A DNA stretch of 64,000 bases from an uncultured Pseudomonadales bacterium (GTDB taxonomy: Bacteria; Pseudomonadota; Gammaproteobacteria; Pseudomonadales; Porticoccaceae): NCBI GenBank assembly GCA_943787675.1, contig CALSNK010000005.1, positions 62,001 through 126,000 of the forward strand, given 5' to 3'. The notes beneath the pieces were generated by a model. It did no database searches and had not been told where the DNA came from. It saw only the letters and a program-made list of their open reading frames with translations. How positions within the stretch are numbered: position 1 is the first letter of the stretch; each line of letters begins with the position of its first letter. Below, one piece after another: positions 27,903 to 36,704 of this stretch. Made by a program: the position numbers and the translations under genes.

Positions 27903-29068
27903 TGGAATTAATCTATACCGCTGCACAGGCGCAATTTCGAACTGAGGTGCGCGACTGGCTAAATGCCAATATCCCTACTTCGCCACTGCCGTCCTTTGAT
28001 ACAGAGGAGGGTTTTACTGCCCATCGCGAGTGGGAGAAGACTCTGTCTGAGGGTGATTATGGCATGGTGACCTGGCCCCAAGAATACGGTGGTCGCGCCT
28101 GTGATCTGATCGAATGGCTTATATTCGAAGAAGAGTATTACCGCGCTGGAGCACCTTTGCGGGTCAACCAAAATGGCATTTTTCTGCTTGGCCCCACCTT
28201 GATGGAATACGGTACTGAAGCGCAAAAGCAGCGCTTTATCAGCGCCATGGCCAGCGGTGCAGAAATGTGGGCGCAGGGATGGTCTGAGCCTGGTGCAGGT
28301 TCAGATATGGCGGCAATACGTTGTCGCGCCGATCGCGATGGCGATGAATTCGTTATCAACGGGCAGAAAATTTGGTCCACAAGAGCAGTGTTTGCCGACT
28401 GGGTATTCTGCCTGTTGCGCACTGACCCCGAGTCTAGCCGCCACCATGGTCTGTCATTTATCTTGGTGCCACTGGACGCGCCGGGAGTTACTGTGCGGCC
28501 TATTCCCCAGCTCAACGGTCTGCCCGGATTTGCGGAAATATTTTTTGACGATGTGCGTGTCTCCGACTTCAACCTGATTGGTGAAGAGGGCGGTGGCTGG
28601 GCCATTGCAATGGCTACTGCAGGCTTTGAACGGGGCCTGATGCTACGCAGCCCGGCGCGCTTTCAGCAAGCCTCAAGACGTCTGGTGGAACTCTATCGCC
28701 AGCGCCAAAATGATATTTTGGATCTGTCTATCGAAGACAGTGTGGTGCGCTGCTATATGGATGCCGAGGCCTATGCTTTGTCGACCTATCAAACCGCATC
28801 GCGGCTGATCAATAACGGCGCTATTGGCCCAGAGTCGAGCTGCAATAAAATCTTCTGGTCGGAGCTGGATCTGCGCATTCACGAGACCGCTATGTCCCTG
28901 CTCGGAGCTAAGGCTGAGATCGAACCCGGCTCACCCGACGCCGACCAGCAGCTCGCCAATTGGCTGGATGGGTTTTTATTCGCCCAGTCCGGGCCAATTT
29001 ATGCGGGTACCAACGAAATTCAGCGCAATATTATTGCCGAGCGCATGCTCGGCATGCCGCGTCGATAA
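27902..29068 (+). CDS. Acyl-CoA dehydrogenase, alpha-type
   Basis: A 388-aa acyl-CoA dehydrogenase with QGWSEPGAGSDMA, KIWSTRAVFADW and the C-terminal IYAGTNEIQRNIIAERMLG. It starts inside the echA20-like stop (TAATG) and is followed by a second, beta-type acyl-CoA dehydrogenase after about 20 bases. The pair resembles the heteromeric FadE complexes of mycobacterial steroid catabolism. A role on a C/D-ring-derived CoA ester is inferred from the operon. Substrate assignment to FadE30, FadE31-33 or a side-chain enzyme cannot be made by eye. Confidence 0.9.
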   Translation: MELIYTAAQAQFRTEVRDWLNANIPTSPLPSFDTEEGFTAHREWEKTLSEGDYGMVTWPQEYGGRACDLIEWLIFEEEYYRAGAPLRVNQNGIFLLGPTLMEYGTEAQKQRFISAMASGAEMWAQGWSEPGAGSDMAAIRCRADRDGDEFVINGQKIWSTRAVFADWVFCLLRTDPESSRHHGLSFILVPLDAPGVTVRPIPQLNGLPGFAEIFFDDVRVSDFNLIGEEGGGWAIAMATAGFERGLMLRSPARFQQASRRLVELYRQRQNDILDLSIEDSVVRCYMDAEAYALSTYQTASRLINNGAIGPESSCNKIFWSELDLRIHETAMSLLGAKAEIEPGSPDADQQLANWLDGFLFAQSGPIYAGTNEIQRNIIAERMLGMPRR

Positions 29069-29089
29069 GCGGCAAAAAGAGAGATAACC

Positions 29090-30199
29090 ATGAACTTTAC
29101 CTTTAGTGATGATCAATTATTATTTCGCGACACCGTCCGTGACCTGCTCAGTAATGAAGTCACTGCTGAGCGCATTCGCCAGCGTTGGGACAGTGACAGC
29201 GGTGTCGACAGCGCTGCGTTGCAAGCTATGGTCGATTTGGGCTTGACCGCCGCGCTAGTTCCGGAAGAACAGGGTGGTTTGGGGCTCAGTGCCGTGGACT
29301 TTATCTTGATTGCCGAGGAATGTGGCAGGGCTGCACTGCCAGAGCCGATTGTCGATAGCTGTCTAGTGGCGACGCCCATGCTAGTGGACGCCGATCGCGC
29401 CCTCGAAGGAAGCAACAGCCGTCTGCGGGAGCTCTTAGAAGCAGTAGCCTCAGGGGAGCAAACTGTGCTCTGCGGTCCGTCGATCAACCCCTATATCAAC
29501 TTTGCTCACAGCGCCGACTATTTGCTCCTGCCCCACGGCAATGAAGTGCATCTGGTCGCCACTGATGCGGTGCAACTGGAGCTGCAAACCAGCGTCGACC
29601 TGAGCCGTCGCCTGAGCAAAGTCAGCTGGCAGCCGCGCAGTGAGACCTGTATTGCCCGGGGTGAAATAGGTGCCGATCTGTGGCGCTCGACACTCAATCG
29701 CGGCGCCCTGGCTAACGCCGCCCAGCTACTTGGCCTCAGTGAAGCCATGGTGGCCCGATCGGTAAAATTTGCCACCGATCGTGAACAGTTTGGCCGCCCA
29801 ATTGGTGTCAATCAGGCGGTCAAACACCTACTCGCCGACTGCGCCGTCAAAGCGGAGTTTGCCAAGCCGGCGATTTATCGCGCAGCTTACACCGTTGCTG
29901 TGGCACCGACCCGCGCCGACTGGTCTGTCTCCCATGCCAAAGCCAGCGCTGGGGATGCCGCGCGGGCCGCCAGCCGCAACTGCACTCAGGTGCATGGGGC
30001 TATGGGTTACACCTGGGAGTGCGATCTGCATATTTGGATGAAGCGTGCCTGGACCCTCGATAGAGAGTGGGGCGATGCCGGCTTCCACAAGAACCGTATT
30101 CACGAGTGGCTGCTGCAGCCCAAGGCCTTGCTTGGCCCTCAATACACCTTTGGTCGTCGCCATATGGGCGATGCTGCCAATCCTATTACCGCTGTATAG
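29090..30199 (+). CDS. Acyl-CoA dehydrogenase, beta-type
   Basis: A 369-aa acyl-CoA dehydrogenase family protein lacking the SEPxAGSD loop; the corresponding stretch is short and unlike the alpha type. The FAD-domain C-terminus retains VKFATDREQFGRPIG and VHGAMGYTWECDLH. It probably forms an alpha2-beta2 complex with the product of 27902-29068. The ATG is preceded by AGAGAG. It is followed by a thiolase after 9 bases. Confidence 0.88.
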   Translation: MNFTFSDDQLLFRDTVRDLLSNEVTAERIRQRWDSDSGVDSAALQAMVDLGLTAALVPEEQGGLGLSAVDFILIAEECGRAALPEPIVDSCLVATPMLVDADRALEGSNSRLRELLEAVASGEQTVLCGPSINPYINFAHSADYLLLPHGNEVHLVATDAVQLELQTSVDLSRRLSKVSWQPRSETCIARGEIGADLWRSTLNRGALANAAQLLGLSEAMVARSVKFATDREQFGRPIGVNQAVKHLLADCAVKAEFAKPAIYRAAYTVAVAPTRADWSVSHAKASAGDAARAASRNCTQVHGAMGYTWECDLHIWMKRAWTLDREWGDAGFHKNRIHEWLLQPKALLGPQYTFGRRHMGDAANPITAV

Positions 30200-30208
30200 A
30201 GGCTTATT

Positions 30209-31363
30209 ATGACTATTCCCTCCGCTTACATTGTCGATGCAGTGCGCTCGCCAACTGGCCGCCGTCGCGGTTCATTGGCCGAAGTTCACGGTGCCGATCT
30301 GGGTGCCCATGTGCTGCGTACCCTGGTTGAACGCAATGCTATTCCCGACGATGAATACGATGATGTGATTTTTGGCTGTGTCGACACCATCGGGCCCCTG
30401 GCCGGTGATATTGCCCGCACAGCATGGTTGGCCGCTGGTCTGTCTGATGAGGTTCCCGGAACCACCATCGATCGCCAGTGTGGCTCGTCACAGCAAGCGG
30501 TCCACTTTGCTGCTCAGGCAGTTATGTCTGGCACCATGGATGTGGTTGTCGCCGGTGGCGTGCAAACCATGAGTGCTATCCCAATCTCTTCCGCCATGCT
30601 GGTGGCCGAACCCATGGGCTTTAGCGATCCCTTTTCCGGTAGTCAGGGCTGGGTAGAGCGCTATGGCAATGTGCCGGTGTCGCAGTTTAACTCCGCCGAA
30701 ATGATCGCCAAGCATTGGAATCTTAGCCGCGAGGCTATGGAACAGTTTTCCCTGAGCTCTCATCAGCGCGCAGCCGAGGCCATTGCCAAGGGTTATTTTG
30801 ACCGCGAAGTGGCGCCCATCAATGGCTTGTCCATGGATGAAACAGTGCGCGACACCTCGCTGGCAAAAATGGCCGAGCTAATGCCACTGCAAGAAAATGG
30901 ACGTATTACTGCGGCGGTCTCCAGTCAAACCTGTGATGCCTCATCTGCTGTTTTAGTGGTCTCCGAACGCGCTCTAAAACGCTACAACCTGACACCGCGA
31001 GCGCGTATAGCCCACATGAGTGTCCGTGGAGCCGATCCGATTTGGATGCTCACCGCGCCGATCTCAGCGACCAAATATGCACTAAAAAAAGCCGGTCTCA
31101 GCCTCAGTGATATAGATCTAGTTGAAATTAATGAGGCCTTCGCCTCGGTAGCAATGGCCTGGTTGCAAGAGACCGGCTATGCCCATGAACAGACCAATGT
31201 TAACGGCGGCGCCATTGCCCTGGGACACCCTCTCGGGGCTACTGGCACCAAGTTAATGACCACTTTGTTACATGAGTTAGAACGCCGTGGCGGTCGCTAC
31301 GGGTTGCAGACCATGTGCGAGGGTGGCGGTCAGGCCAACGTGACCATTATTGAGCGATTATAA
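30209..31363 (+). CDS. Thiolase (acetyl-CoA acyltransferase)
   Basis: A 384-aa thiolase. The acyl-accepting cysteine is in IDRQCGSSQQAV (about residue 91), the His is in GGAIALGHPLGATG (about 342), and the second catalytic Cys is in LQTMCEGGG near the C-terminus. It is one of two thiolases in this operon, the other at 35442-36641. Both could serve C/D-ring or side-chain beta-oxidation. The downstream SDR begins shortly after its stop. Confidence 0.92.
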   Translation: MTIPSAYIVDAVRSPTGRRRGSLAEVHGADLGAHVLRTLVERNAIPDDEYDDVIFGCVDTIGPLAGDIARTAWLAAGLSDEVPGTTIDRQCGSSQQAVHFAAQAVMSGTMDVVVAGGVQTMSAIPISSAMLVAEPMGFSDPFSGSQGWVERYGNVPVSQFNSAEMIAKHWNLSREAMEQFSLSSHQRAAEAIAKGYFDREVAPINGLSMDETVRDTSLAKMAELMPLQENGRITAAVSSQTCDASSAVLVVSERALKRYNLTPRARIAHMSVRGADPIWMLTAPISATKYALKKAGLSLSDIDLVEINEAFASVAMAWLQETGYAHEQTNVNGGAIALGHPLGATGTKLMTTLLHELERRGGRYGLQTMCEGGGQANVTIIERL

Positions 31364-31373
31364 GGAGCTTCAG

Positions 31374-32261
31374 GTGCAAAAATTTTGTCAAGACCGCGTG
31401 GTAATTATCACCGGTGCAGGGGGTGGCTTAGGTGCCGCCCACGCCAGAGTGCTGGCCAGTCACGGCGCTAAAGTCGTGATCAACGATATCAACCAAGCGG
31501 CCGCCGAACAGGTGGTTAAGGAAATTGTTAGCAGTGGTGGTGAGGCGGTGTATAACAACGCCAATATCACCGATTTTGCCGACAGCAAGCGCAGTGTTGA
31601 CCAAGCAATCAGTGAATTCGGCGCACTCCACGCGGTGGTTAATAACGCCGGCAATAATCGCGACCGTATGTTTGCCTCACTCAGCGAAGAGGACTGGGAT
31701 GCGGTTATTTCAGTGCACTTGAAAGGGCATTTCTGCACCTCCAGACATGCGGTGCAATACTGGCGCGATCTGGCGAAAAACGGCGAGGGACTGGCTGCAC
31801 GTATTGTTAACACCACATCTGGTGCTGGTCTGCAGGGCTCGGTGGGCCAGTCCAACTATGCCGCCGCCAAAGCGGGCATCTGTGCCCTAACACTGAACCA
31901 AGCTGCCGAGTTAGGTCGCTATGGTGTTACCGCCAATGGCATTGCCCCCGCGGCGCGCACTGGCATGACCACGGCAGTGGCCTCTATGGCGGCGCGTATG
32001 GCCAAGCCGGAGGATGGCAGTTTTGACTACTGGGCGCCGGAGAATGTGTCGCCATTGGTGGCTTGGCTGTGCTCGGAAAATTCTAGCCGTGTCAGCGGTC
32101 GCATCTTTGAAGCTGAGGGCGGCAAGCTGTCCATTGCTGACGGTTGGCGTACCACCACTGGCCTAGATAATGGTCAGCAGTGGACTCCTGAAACCCTCGA
32201 CACAGCAATGAATAATCTGCTGGCCAGCGAAGCGCCAGCACAAAACGTTTACGGCACCTGA
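31374..32261 (+). CDS. SDR-family hydroxyacyl-CoA dehydrogenase (MFE-2/17β-HSD4-like)
   Basis: A 295-aa SDR. The GTG at 31374 is chosen because AAGGAG lies seven bases upstream; an in-frame TTG at 31350 inside the thiolase gene is a worse start. The NAD motif TGAGGGLGAAHAR, VINDIN, NNAGNNRD, NTTSGAG (Ser) and NYAAAKAG (Tyr-Lys) are clear, and the pattern resembles the dehydrogenase domain of multifunctional enzyme type 2. It is similar in size and setting to the SDR beside echA20 in M. tuberculosis (Rv3548c). A 3-hydroxyacyl-CoA or steroid hydroxyl substrate is likely. Confidence 0.87.
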   Translation: MQKFCQDRVVIITGAGGGLGAAHARVLASHGAKVVINDINQAAAEQVVKEIVSSGGEAVYNNANITDFADSKRSVDQAISEFGALHAVVNNAGNNRDRMFASLSEEDWDAVISVHLKGHFCTSRHAVQYWRDLAKNGEGLAARIVNTTSGAGLQGSVGQSNYAAAKAGICALTLNQAAELGRYGVTANGIAPAARTGMTTAVASMAARMAKPEDGSFDYWAPENVSPLVAWLCSENSSRVSGRIFEAEGGKLSIADGWRTTTGLDNGQQWTPETLDTAMNNLLASEAPAQNVYGT

Positions 32262-32268
32262 GGTCACA

Positions 32269-33435
32269 GTGGAATTTAAGTTTACCGACGAACAAATTAT
32301 GATTCGCGACACCGCTGAAGCCTTTGTCAGCGAGGTCTCGACCAGTGCTGCTGTGCGCAGTGCAATGCTTGAGCCAGCCGGCTATGACAAAGATCTGTGG
32401 CGGAAAATTAGCGCCGACATGTTTTGGCAGGCACTGCCTATTCCTGAAGCTTTGGGTGGTCTCGGGCTGGGTTATGTGGAGCTCGCCGCGACCCTGGAAC
32501 AGACCGGACGATTTTTACTCTGCTCACCATTGATGGCCACTGCGGCGTTTGCTGTGCCAGCCATTAGACTGGCTGCCAGCGAAGAGCAGCAGGCCCTATA
32601 TCTGGAGCGTATTCTCGAGGGGCAAGTGGCAACGCTGGCCCATGCAGGTATTCAAACTCACGGCAGTCAAATTAATGTGCAGGCCAATATCACCGATCAG
32701 GGCGTCGGTTTAAACGGTATTTCACGCCATGTACTGAATGGCCAGAGTGCCGATTTTTTCATTGTTGCGGCTGAGGAAACCTTTGCCAGCGGTGAACAGG
32801 GCATATCACTCTGGTTTGTCGACAGGGACACTCAGGGTTTAACGATAAAATCTCTGCCAACCATGGATCAAACCCGGCGTCTGGCCGAGCTTCAGTGCGA
32901 CAACCTAGTGCTCTCTCCTGAGCAGCGTGTTGGCGCAGTGGCTCAGTGTCAGGCCCAGCTGCTCAACAGTATTCTCGACTTGGCTGCCATTGCCGTGTCC
33001 GCCGAGCAGGTAGGTGGAGCCCAGCAGTCCCTGGATATCTCGGTGGCCTATATCAAAGAGCGGGTGCAGTTTGGTCGCACCATAGCCTCTTACCAAGCTA
33101 TAAAACACAAATGTGCAGATATGATGCTCAAGGCCGAGTCGGCCCGCTCAGGGCTCTACTATGCCGCCTGTATTGCCGATGAGTTTCTCGCCGGTGCCTG
33201 CGATGCTGAGACTCTCGCTGAGGCGGCCAGCATCAGCAAAGCCTACAGCAGTGAGGCGTTCTTCTTTAACGCCGGTTGCGGTATTCAGCTGCACGGCGGC
33301 GTCGGCATCACCTCTGAATACGACATTCAACTCTACTTTAAGCGCGCCAAAGCCCTTGAGAGCTTTCTCGGTAATGCCAGTGAGCATCGTGAGCGGCTGG
33401 CCAAACAACTGTTAGATAGCGAGGTGTCGTTGTGA
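32269..33435 (+). CDS. Acyl-CoA dehydrogenase, beta-type
   Basis: A 388-aa acyl-CoA dehydrogenase family protein with a GTG start. It retains VQFGRTIASYQAIKHKCADM and LHGGVGITSEYDIQLYFKR in the C-terminal domain but lacks the alpha-type SEPxAGSD loop. Its stop overlaps the next GTG start by 4 bases, so tight coupling with the alpha-type partner at 33432 is expected. In this pair the beta type is encoded first, opposite to the other two pairs in the window. Confidence 0.9.
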   Translation: MEFKFTDEQIMIRDTAEAFVSEVSTSAAVRSAMLEPAGYDKDLWRKISADMFWQALPIPEALGGLGLGYVELAATLEQTGRFLLCSPLMATAAFAVPAIRLAASEEQQALYLERILEGQVATLAHAGIQTHGSQINVQANITDQGVGLNGISRHVLNGQSADFFIVAAEETFASGEQGISLWFVDRDTQGLTIKSLPTMDQTRRLAELQCDNLVLSPEQRVGAVAQCQAQLLNSILDLAAIAVSAEQVGGAQQSLDISVAYIKERVQFGRTIASYQAIKHKCADMMLKAESARSGLYYAACIADEFLAGACDAETLAEAASISKAYSSEAFFFNAGCGIQLHGGVGITSEYDIQLYFKRAKALESFLGNASEHRERLAKQLLDSEVSL

Positions 33436-34625
33436 AATTACGCTTTAGCGCCAGCGACGAAGCCTTTCGGGTCGAGATAGCCAATTGGTTGCGCGACAAT
33501 CTCTGTGGCGAGTTTGAATCTATCCGCTTTCGCGGCGGTCCCGGCGATGAGCACAGCTTTGTCGAAGAGCGCAAAGCCTGGGAGCGCAAGCTCGGCGAGG
33601 CTGGCTGGACCTGCATTGGTTGGCCTCATGACTGGGGCGGTCGTGCCGCGAGCATTGAACAGCAGGTGGTTTTTAATGAAGAGTACGCCCGTGCCGGTGG
33701 CCCGGGAAGAATTGGCCATATAGGCGAAACCCTTATGGGGCCAACCCTAATTGCCTATGGCAGCGAGGCGCAAAAAGCCAAATATCTGCCCAGCATTCGC
33801 AGTGGCGACGCGATCTGGTGTCAGGGCTACAGCGAACCCTCGGCGGGGTCGGATCTGGCCAATGTCAAAACCAAAGCGGTTTTCGACGAGCAGGCCCAGG
33901 TTTGGCAAATCACTGGGCAGAAGGTCTGGACCTCCCTGGCCCATGAATCCCAATATTGTTTTGTCGTCGCGCGCACCGACCCTCAGGCCAAGGGCCATAA
34001 AGGTCTGGGCTTTTTCATGCTCGACATGCATCAGCCCGGCGTCACTATTCGTCCCATCGAACAGCTCACTGGCACCTCGGAATTTAACGAAGTGTTTTTT
34101 GATAGCGCCGTTTGCAGCGTTGAGGATATTGTCGGTAAACCCGGTGAGGGCTGGCAGGTTGCCATGGCGCTGCTGGGTTTTGAACGGGGTGTTTCGACCC
34201 TTGGCCAGCAGATGCTGTTCCAAAATGAATTTAATGACATTGTGCAGCTGGCGAAGAGCAATGGCGCAGACCGCGACCCGATGTTGCGCCAGCGCATAGC
34301 CGAAGCCCATATTGGCCTGCGCATTATGCGCTACAACACCCTGCGAGTTTTGTCTGGTTCAGACGAGGGTGAGCTGCAAGCCGAGGGCATGATCTACAAG
34401 CTCTACTGGTCCTCATGGCACCGCAATTTAGGCAAGCTGGCGATGGATGTGATGGGCTCTGACAGCGAAATTTTGGACGCCGAGCCCTATGAACTCAATC
34501 GCCTGCAGTCGATGTTTTTGTTTACCCGCGCCGACACTATTTATGGCGGCACCAACCAGATTCAACGCAACTTGATCGCTGAGCGGGCCCTTGGCATGCC
34601 CCGTGAACCCCGTGGCAATAACTGA
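33432..34625 (+). CDS. Acyl-CoA dehydrogenase, alpha-type
   Basis: A 397-aa acyl-CoA dehydrogenase with QGYSEPSAGSDLA, KVWTSLAHESQ and IYGGTNQIQRNLIAERALG. The GTG start overlaps the preceding stop. Together with 32269-33435 it is the third adjacent alpha/beta pair of the window. It sits just before the IpdF-like SDR and FadA6-like thiolase, the same company that FadE30-33 keep in M. tuberculosis, so a role in C/D-ring degradation is inferred. Confidence 0.9.
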   Translation: MKLRFSASDEAFRVEIANWLRDNLCGEFESIRFRGGPGDEHSFVEERKAWERKLGEAGWTCIGWPHDWGGRAASIEQQVVFNEEYARAGGPGRIGHIGETLMGPTLIAYGSEAQKAKYLPSIRSGDAIWCQGYSEPSAGSDLANVKTKAVFDEQAQVWQITGQKVWTSLAHESQYCFVVARTDPQAKGHKGLGFFMLDMHQPGVTIRPIEQLTGTSEFNEVFFDSAVCSVEDIVGKPGEGWQVAMALLGFERGVSTLGQQMLFQNEFNDIVQLAKSNGADRDPMLRQRIAEAHIGLRIMRYNTLRVLSGSDEGELQAEGMIYKLYWSSWHRNLGKLAMDVMGSDSEILDAEPYELNRLQSMFLFTRADTIYGGTNQIQRNLIAERALGMPREPRGNN

Positions 34626-34638
34626 TAGAGGAAAGACC

Positions 34639-35427
34639 ATGTCAAAAGAGATCCCAGCCTATGTTGCCGGACACCAATTGCTCGCCGGAAAACATATTTT
34701 AATTACCGCTGCCGCCGGCGCCGGAATCGGTTTTTCTGCGGCCAAGCGCGCTGTGGAAGAGGGTGCTGCCAGCCTGGTGATCAGCGATATTCACCAAGGC
34801 CGTTTACAGCAGGCGGTAGAGACCCTTTCTGCCCTCGACAGCCAGTGCCGAGTGCGTGGCATTGTCGCCGATGTGACCAACGAAGAGCAGGTTCAGCACC
34901 TGGTTGATGAGGCCGAGGGGTTCAGTGGCGGCATTGATGTATTGATTAATAACGCTGGACTGGGTGGCAGCTGCCGCCTTGAGGATATGCAGGATGAGGC
35001 CTGGCACAGAGTGATCGATATCAGCCTTACCGGCACCATGCGCATGATGCGCGCTATGGTTCGCTATATGCATCCCCGGGGTCGCGGTGTGATTGTCAAC
35101 AATGCCTCGGTATTGGGTTGGCGGGCACAGACTGAACAGTGTCACTACGCCGCTGCCAAAGCCGGTGTGATGGCCCTAACCCGCTGCGCGGCAATGGAGT
35201 CGGCCGAGTTTGGTCTGCGCATTAATGCGGTGTCGCCCAGTATTGCCATGCATGATTTTTTACGTAAGACAACGCCGCCAGAACTGCTCGCCGAGCTGTC
35301 TGCGCGGGAAGCCTTTGGTCGCCCAGCAGAAGTCTGGGAAGTCGCCAATGTAATGATGTTTTTGGCCTCTGACTACGCCAGCTATATGACCGGCGAAGTG
35401 GTCTCAGTATCAAGCCAGCACGCCTAA
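34639..35427 (+). CDS. SDR, IpdF-like
   Basis: A 262-aa SDR. The start at 34639 has GAGGAAAG upstream; the frame open from 34591 lies inside the previous gene. Motifs: ITAAAGAGIGFSAAKRA (NAD site), INNAGLGGSC, NNASVLGWRA (Ser) and HYAAAKAG (Tyr-Lys). Its length equals that of M. tuberculosis IpdF (Rv3559c), which oxidises the 5-hydroxyl of a HIP-CoA intermediate, and it is likewise beside fadE and fadA6 genes. The functional call is therefore context-supported, not proven. Confidence 0.82.
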   Translation: MSKEIPAYVAGHQLLAGKHILITAAAGAGIGFSAAKRAVEEGAASLVISDIHQGRLQQAVETLSALDSQCRVRGIVADVTNEEQVQHLVDEAEGFSGGIDVLINNAGLGGSCRLEDMQDEAWHRVIDISLTGTMRMMRAMVRYMHPRGRGVIVNNASVLGWRAQTEQCHYAAAKAGVMALTRCAAMESAEFGLRINAVSPSIAMHDFLRKTTPPELLAELSAREAFGRPAEVWEVANVMMFLASDYASYMTGEVVSVSSQHA

Positions 35428-35441
35428 TCCAGGAGAGCAGT

Positions 35442-36641
35442 ATGCGCGAAGCAGTAATTATAGATACAGCCCGCACCGCAATAGGCAAAGCCTACCGCGG
35501 TGCCTTTAATAATACCGAAGCCCCAGCTCTGGGCGGCCATGTGATTAGCGCAATGATGGCGCGGCAAGATCTGGATCCAGGCTTGATCGATGATGTGGTA
35601 ATGGGCGCGGCTGCACAGCAGGGCACCCAGGGTTACAATCTCGGTCGCCTCTGCGCCACCGCCTCGGGTCTGCCCGACTCGGTTGCCGGTATGACTATGG
35701 ATCGCCAGTGCGCCTCTGGCATGATGGCCATTGCCACCGCCGCCAAGTCGATTATGTGCAACGAGTACAACGCGGCGATTGCCGGCGGTGTGGAATCCAT
35801 TTCGCTGGTTCAGACAAAGCATAAAAACAGCCATAGAAATATTTCCCAGACAGTATTGGCGGCGCAGCCAAAAGCCTATATCAGCATGATTGAAACCGCC
35901 GAAATTGTCGCTCAACGCTACGGCATTTCTCGCGATGCTCAGGACGAATATTCTTTCGAAAGTCAGCGCCGCACAGCGGCGGCTCAGGAGGCGGGGCGCT
36001 TTGACAAAGAGATCGTACCCATGACCACCATCAAGCAGCTGGTGGACAGAGAGACCAAAGAAGTCAGTGAGCAAGAAGTCACTTTGAGTCGCGATGAGGG
36101 CAACCGCCCAGGCACATTGCTTGAGAATTTGCAGGGATTGAAACCGGTTTTGGCCGAGGGTCAGTTTTCCGGTGCCGGTGAGAATATTACCGCCGGTAAT
36201 GCCTCGCAACTTTCCGATGGCGCCTCGGCCAGTATTATTATGGGTTCTGATTTGGCTGCGCAGATGGGTTTAACGCCACTGGGTATCTACCGCGGCTTGG
36301 CCGTAGCCGGTTGTGCCCCCGACGAAATGGGTATTGGTCCAGTATTTGCCATTCCCAAGCTGCTGCGTCAACATGGCTTGAGCATCAATGATATTGACCT
36401 CTGGGAACTCAATGAAGCCTTTGCCTGTCAGGTGCTTTACTGCCGCGATAAGTTGGGTATTGATCCGGAAAAAATGAACGTTAACGGCGGTGCTATTTCC
36501 ATTGGTCATCCCTTTGGTATGAGTGGCGCGCGTATGGTGGGACATGCCCTCCATGAAACGCGCCGTCGCGGTGGCCGCTATGCAGTGGTGACCATGTGCG
36601 TGGGCGGTGGTATGGGTGCCGCGGGTCTATTTGAAGTTTGA
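35442..36641 (+). CDS. Thiolase, FadA6-like
   Basis: A 399-aa thiolase with the nucleophilic Cys in MDRQCASGMMAI (about residue 90), the His in GGAISIGHPFGMSG and the second Cys in VTMCVGGGMG near the end. Following the IpdF-like SDR and the third acyl-CoA dehydrogenase pair, it fits FadA6, the thiolase that releases the products of the opened C/D-ring chain. The alternative is side-chain thiolysis, with the thiolase at 30209 doing the FadA6 step. Confidence 0.88.
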   Translation: MREAVIIDTARTAIGKAYRGAFNNTEAPALGGHVISAMMARQDLDPGLIDDVVMGAAAQQGTQGYNLGRLCATASGLPDSVAGMTMDRQCASGMMAIATAAKSIMCNEYNAAIAGGVESISLVQTKHKNSHRNISQTVLAAQPKAYISMIETAEIVAQRYGISRDAQDEYSFESQRRTAAAQEAGRFDKEIVPMTTIKQLVDRETKEVSEQEVTLSRDEGNRPGTLLENLQGLKPVLAEGQFSGAGENITAGNASQLSDGASASIIMGSDLAAQMGLTPLGIYRGLAVAGCAPDEMGIGPVFAIPKLLRQHGLSINDIDLWELNEAFACQVLYCRDKLGIDPEKMNVNGGAISIGHPFGMSGARMVGHALHETRRRGGRYAVVTMCVGGGMGAAGLFEV

Positions 36642-36704
36642 CCGAAAATCGGGCAAATAATAACAATAAAAATTTTTAAAAAAATAAGTCTCCAGGAGGC
36701 AATT

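Noticed and set aside
27156..27926. 256-aa antisense ORF over the echA20-like gene
   Set aside because: The plus-strand protein has clear crotonase motifs and operon context; the antisense product shows no motif and reflects codon bias.
33747..34310. Two overlapping ORFs of about 180 aa on both strands within an acyl-CoA dehydrogenase gene
   Set aside because: Both are off-frame shadows of the intact gene at 33432-34625.
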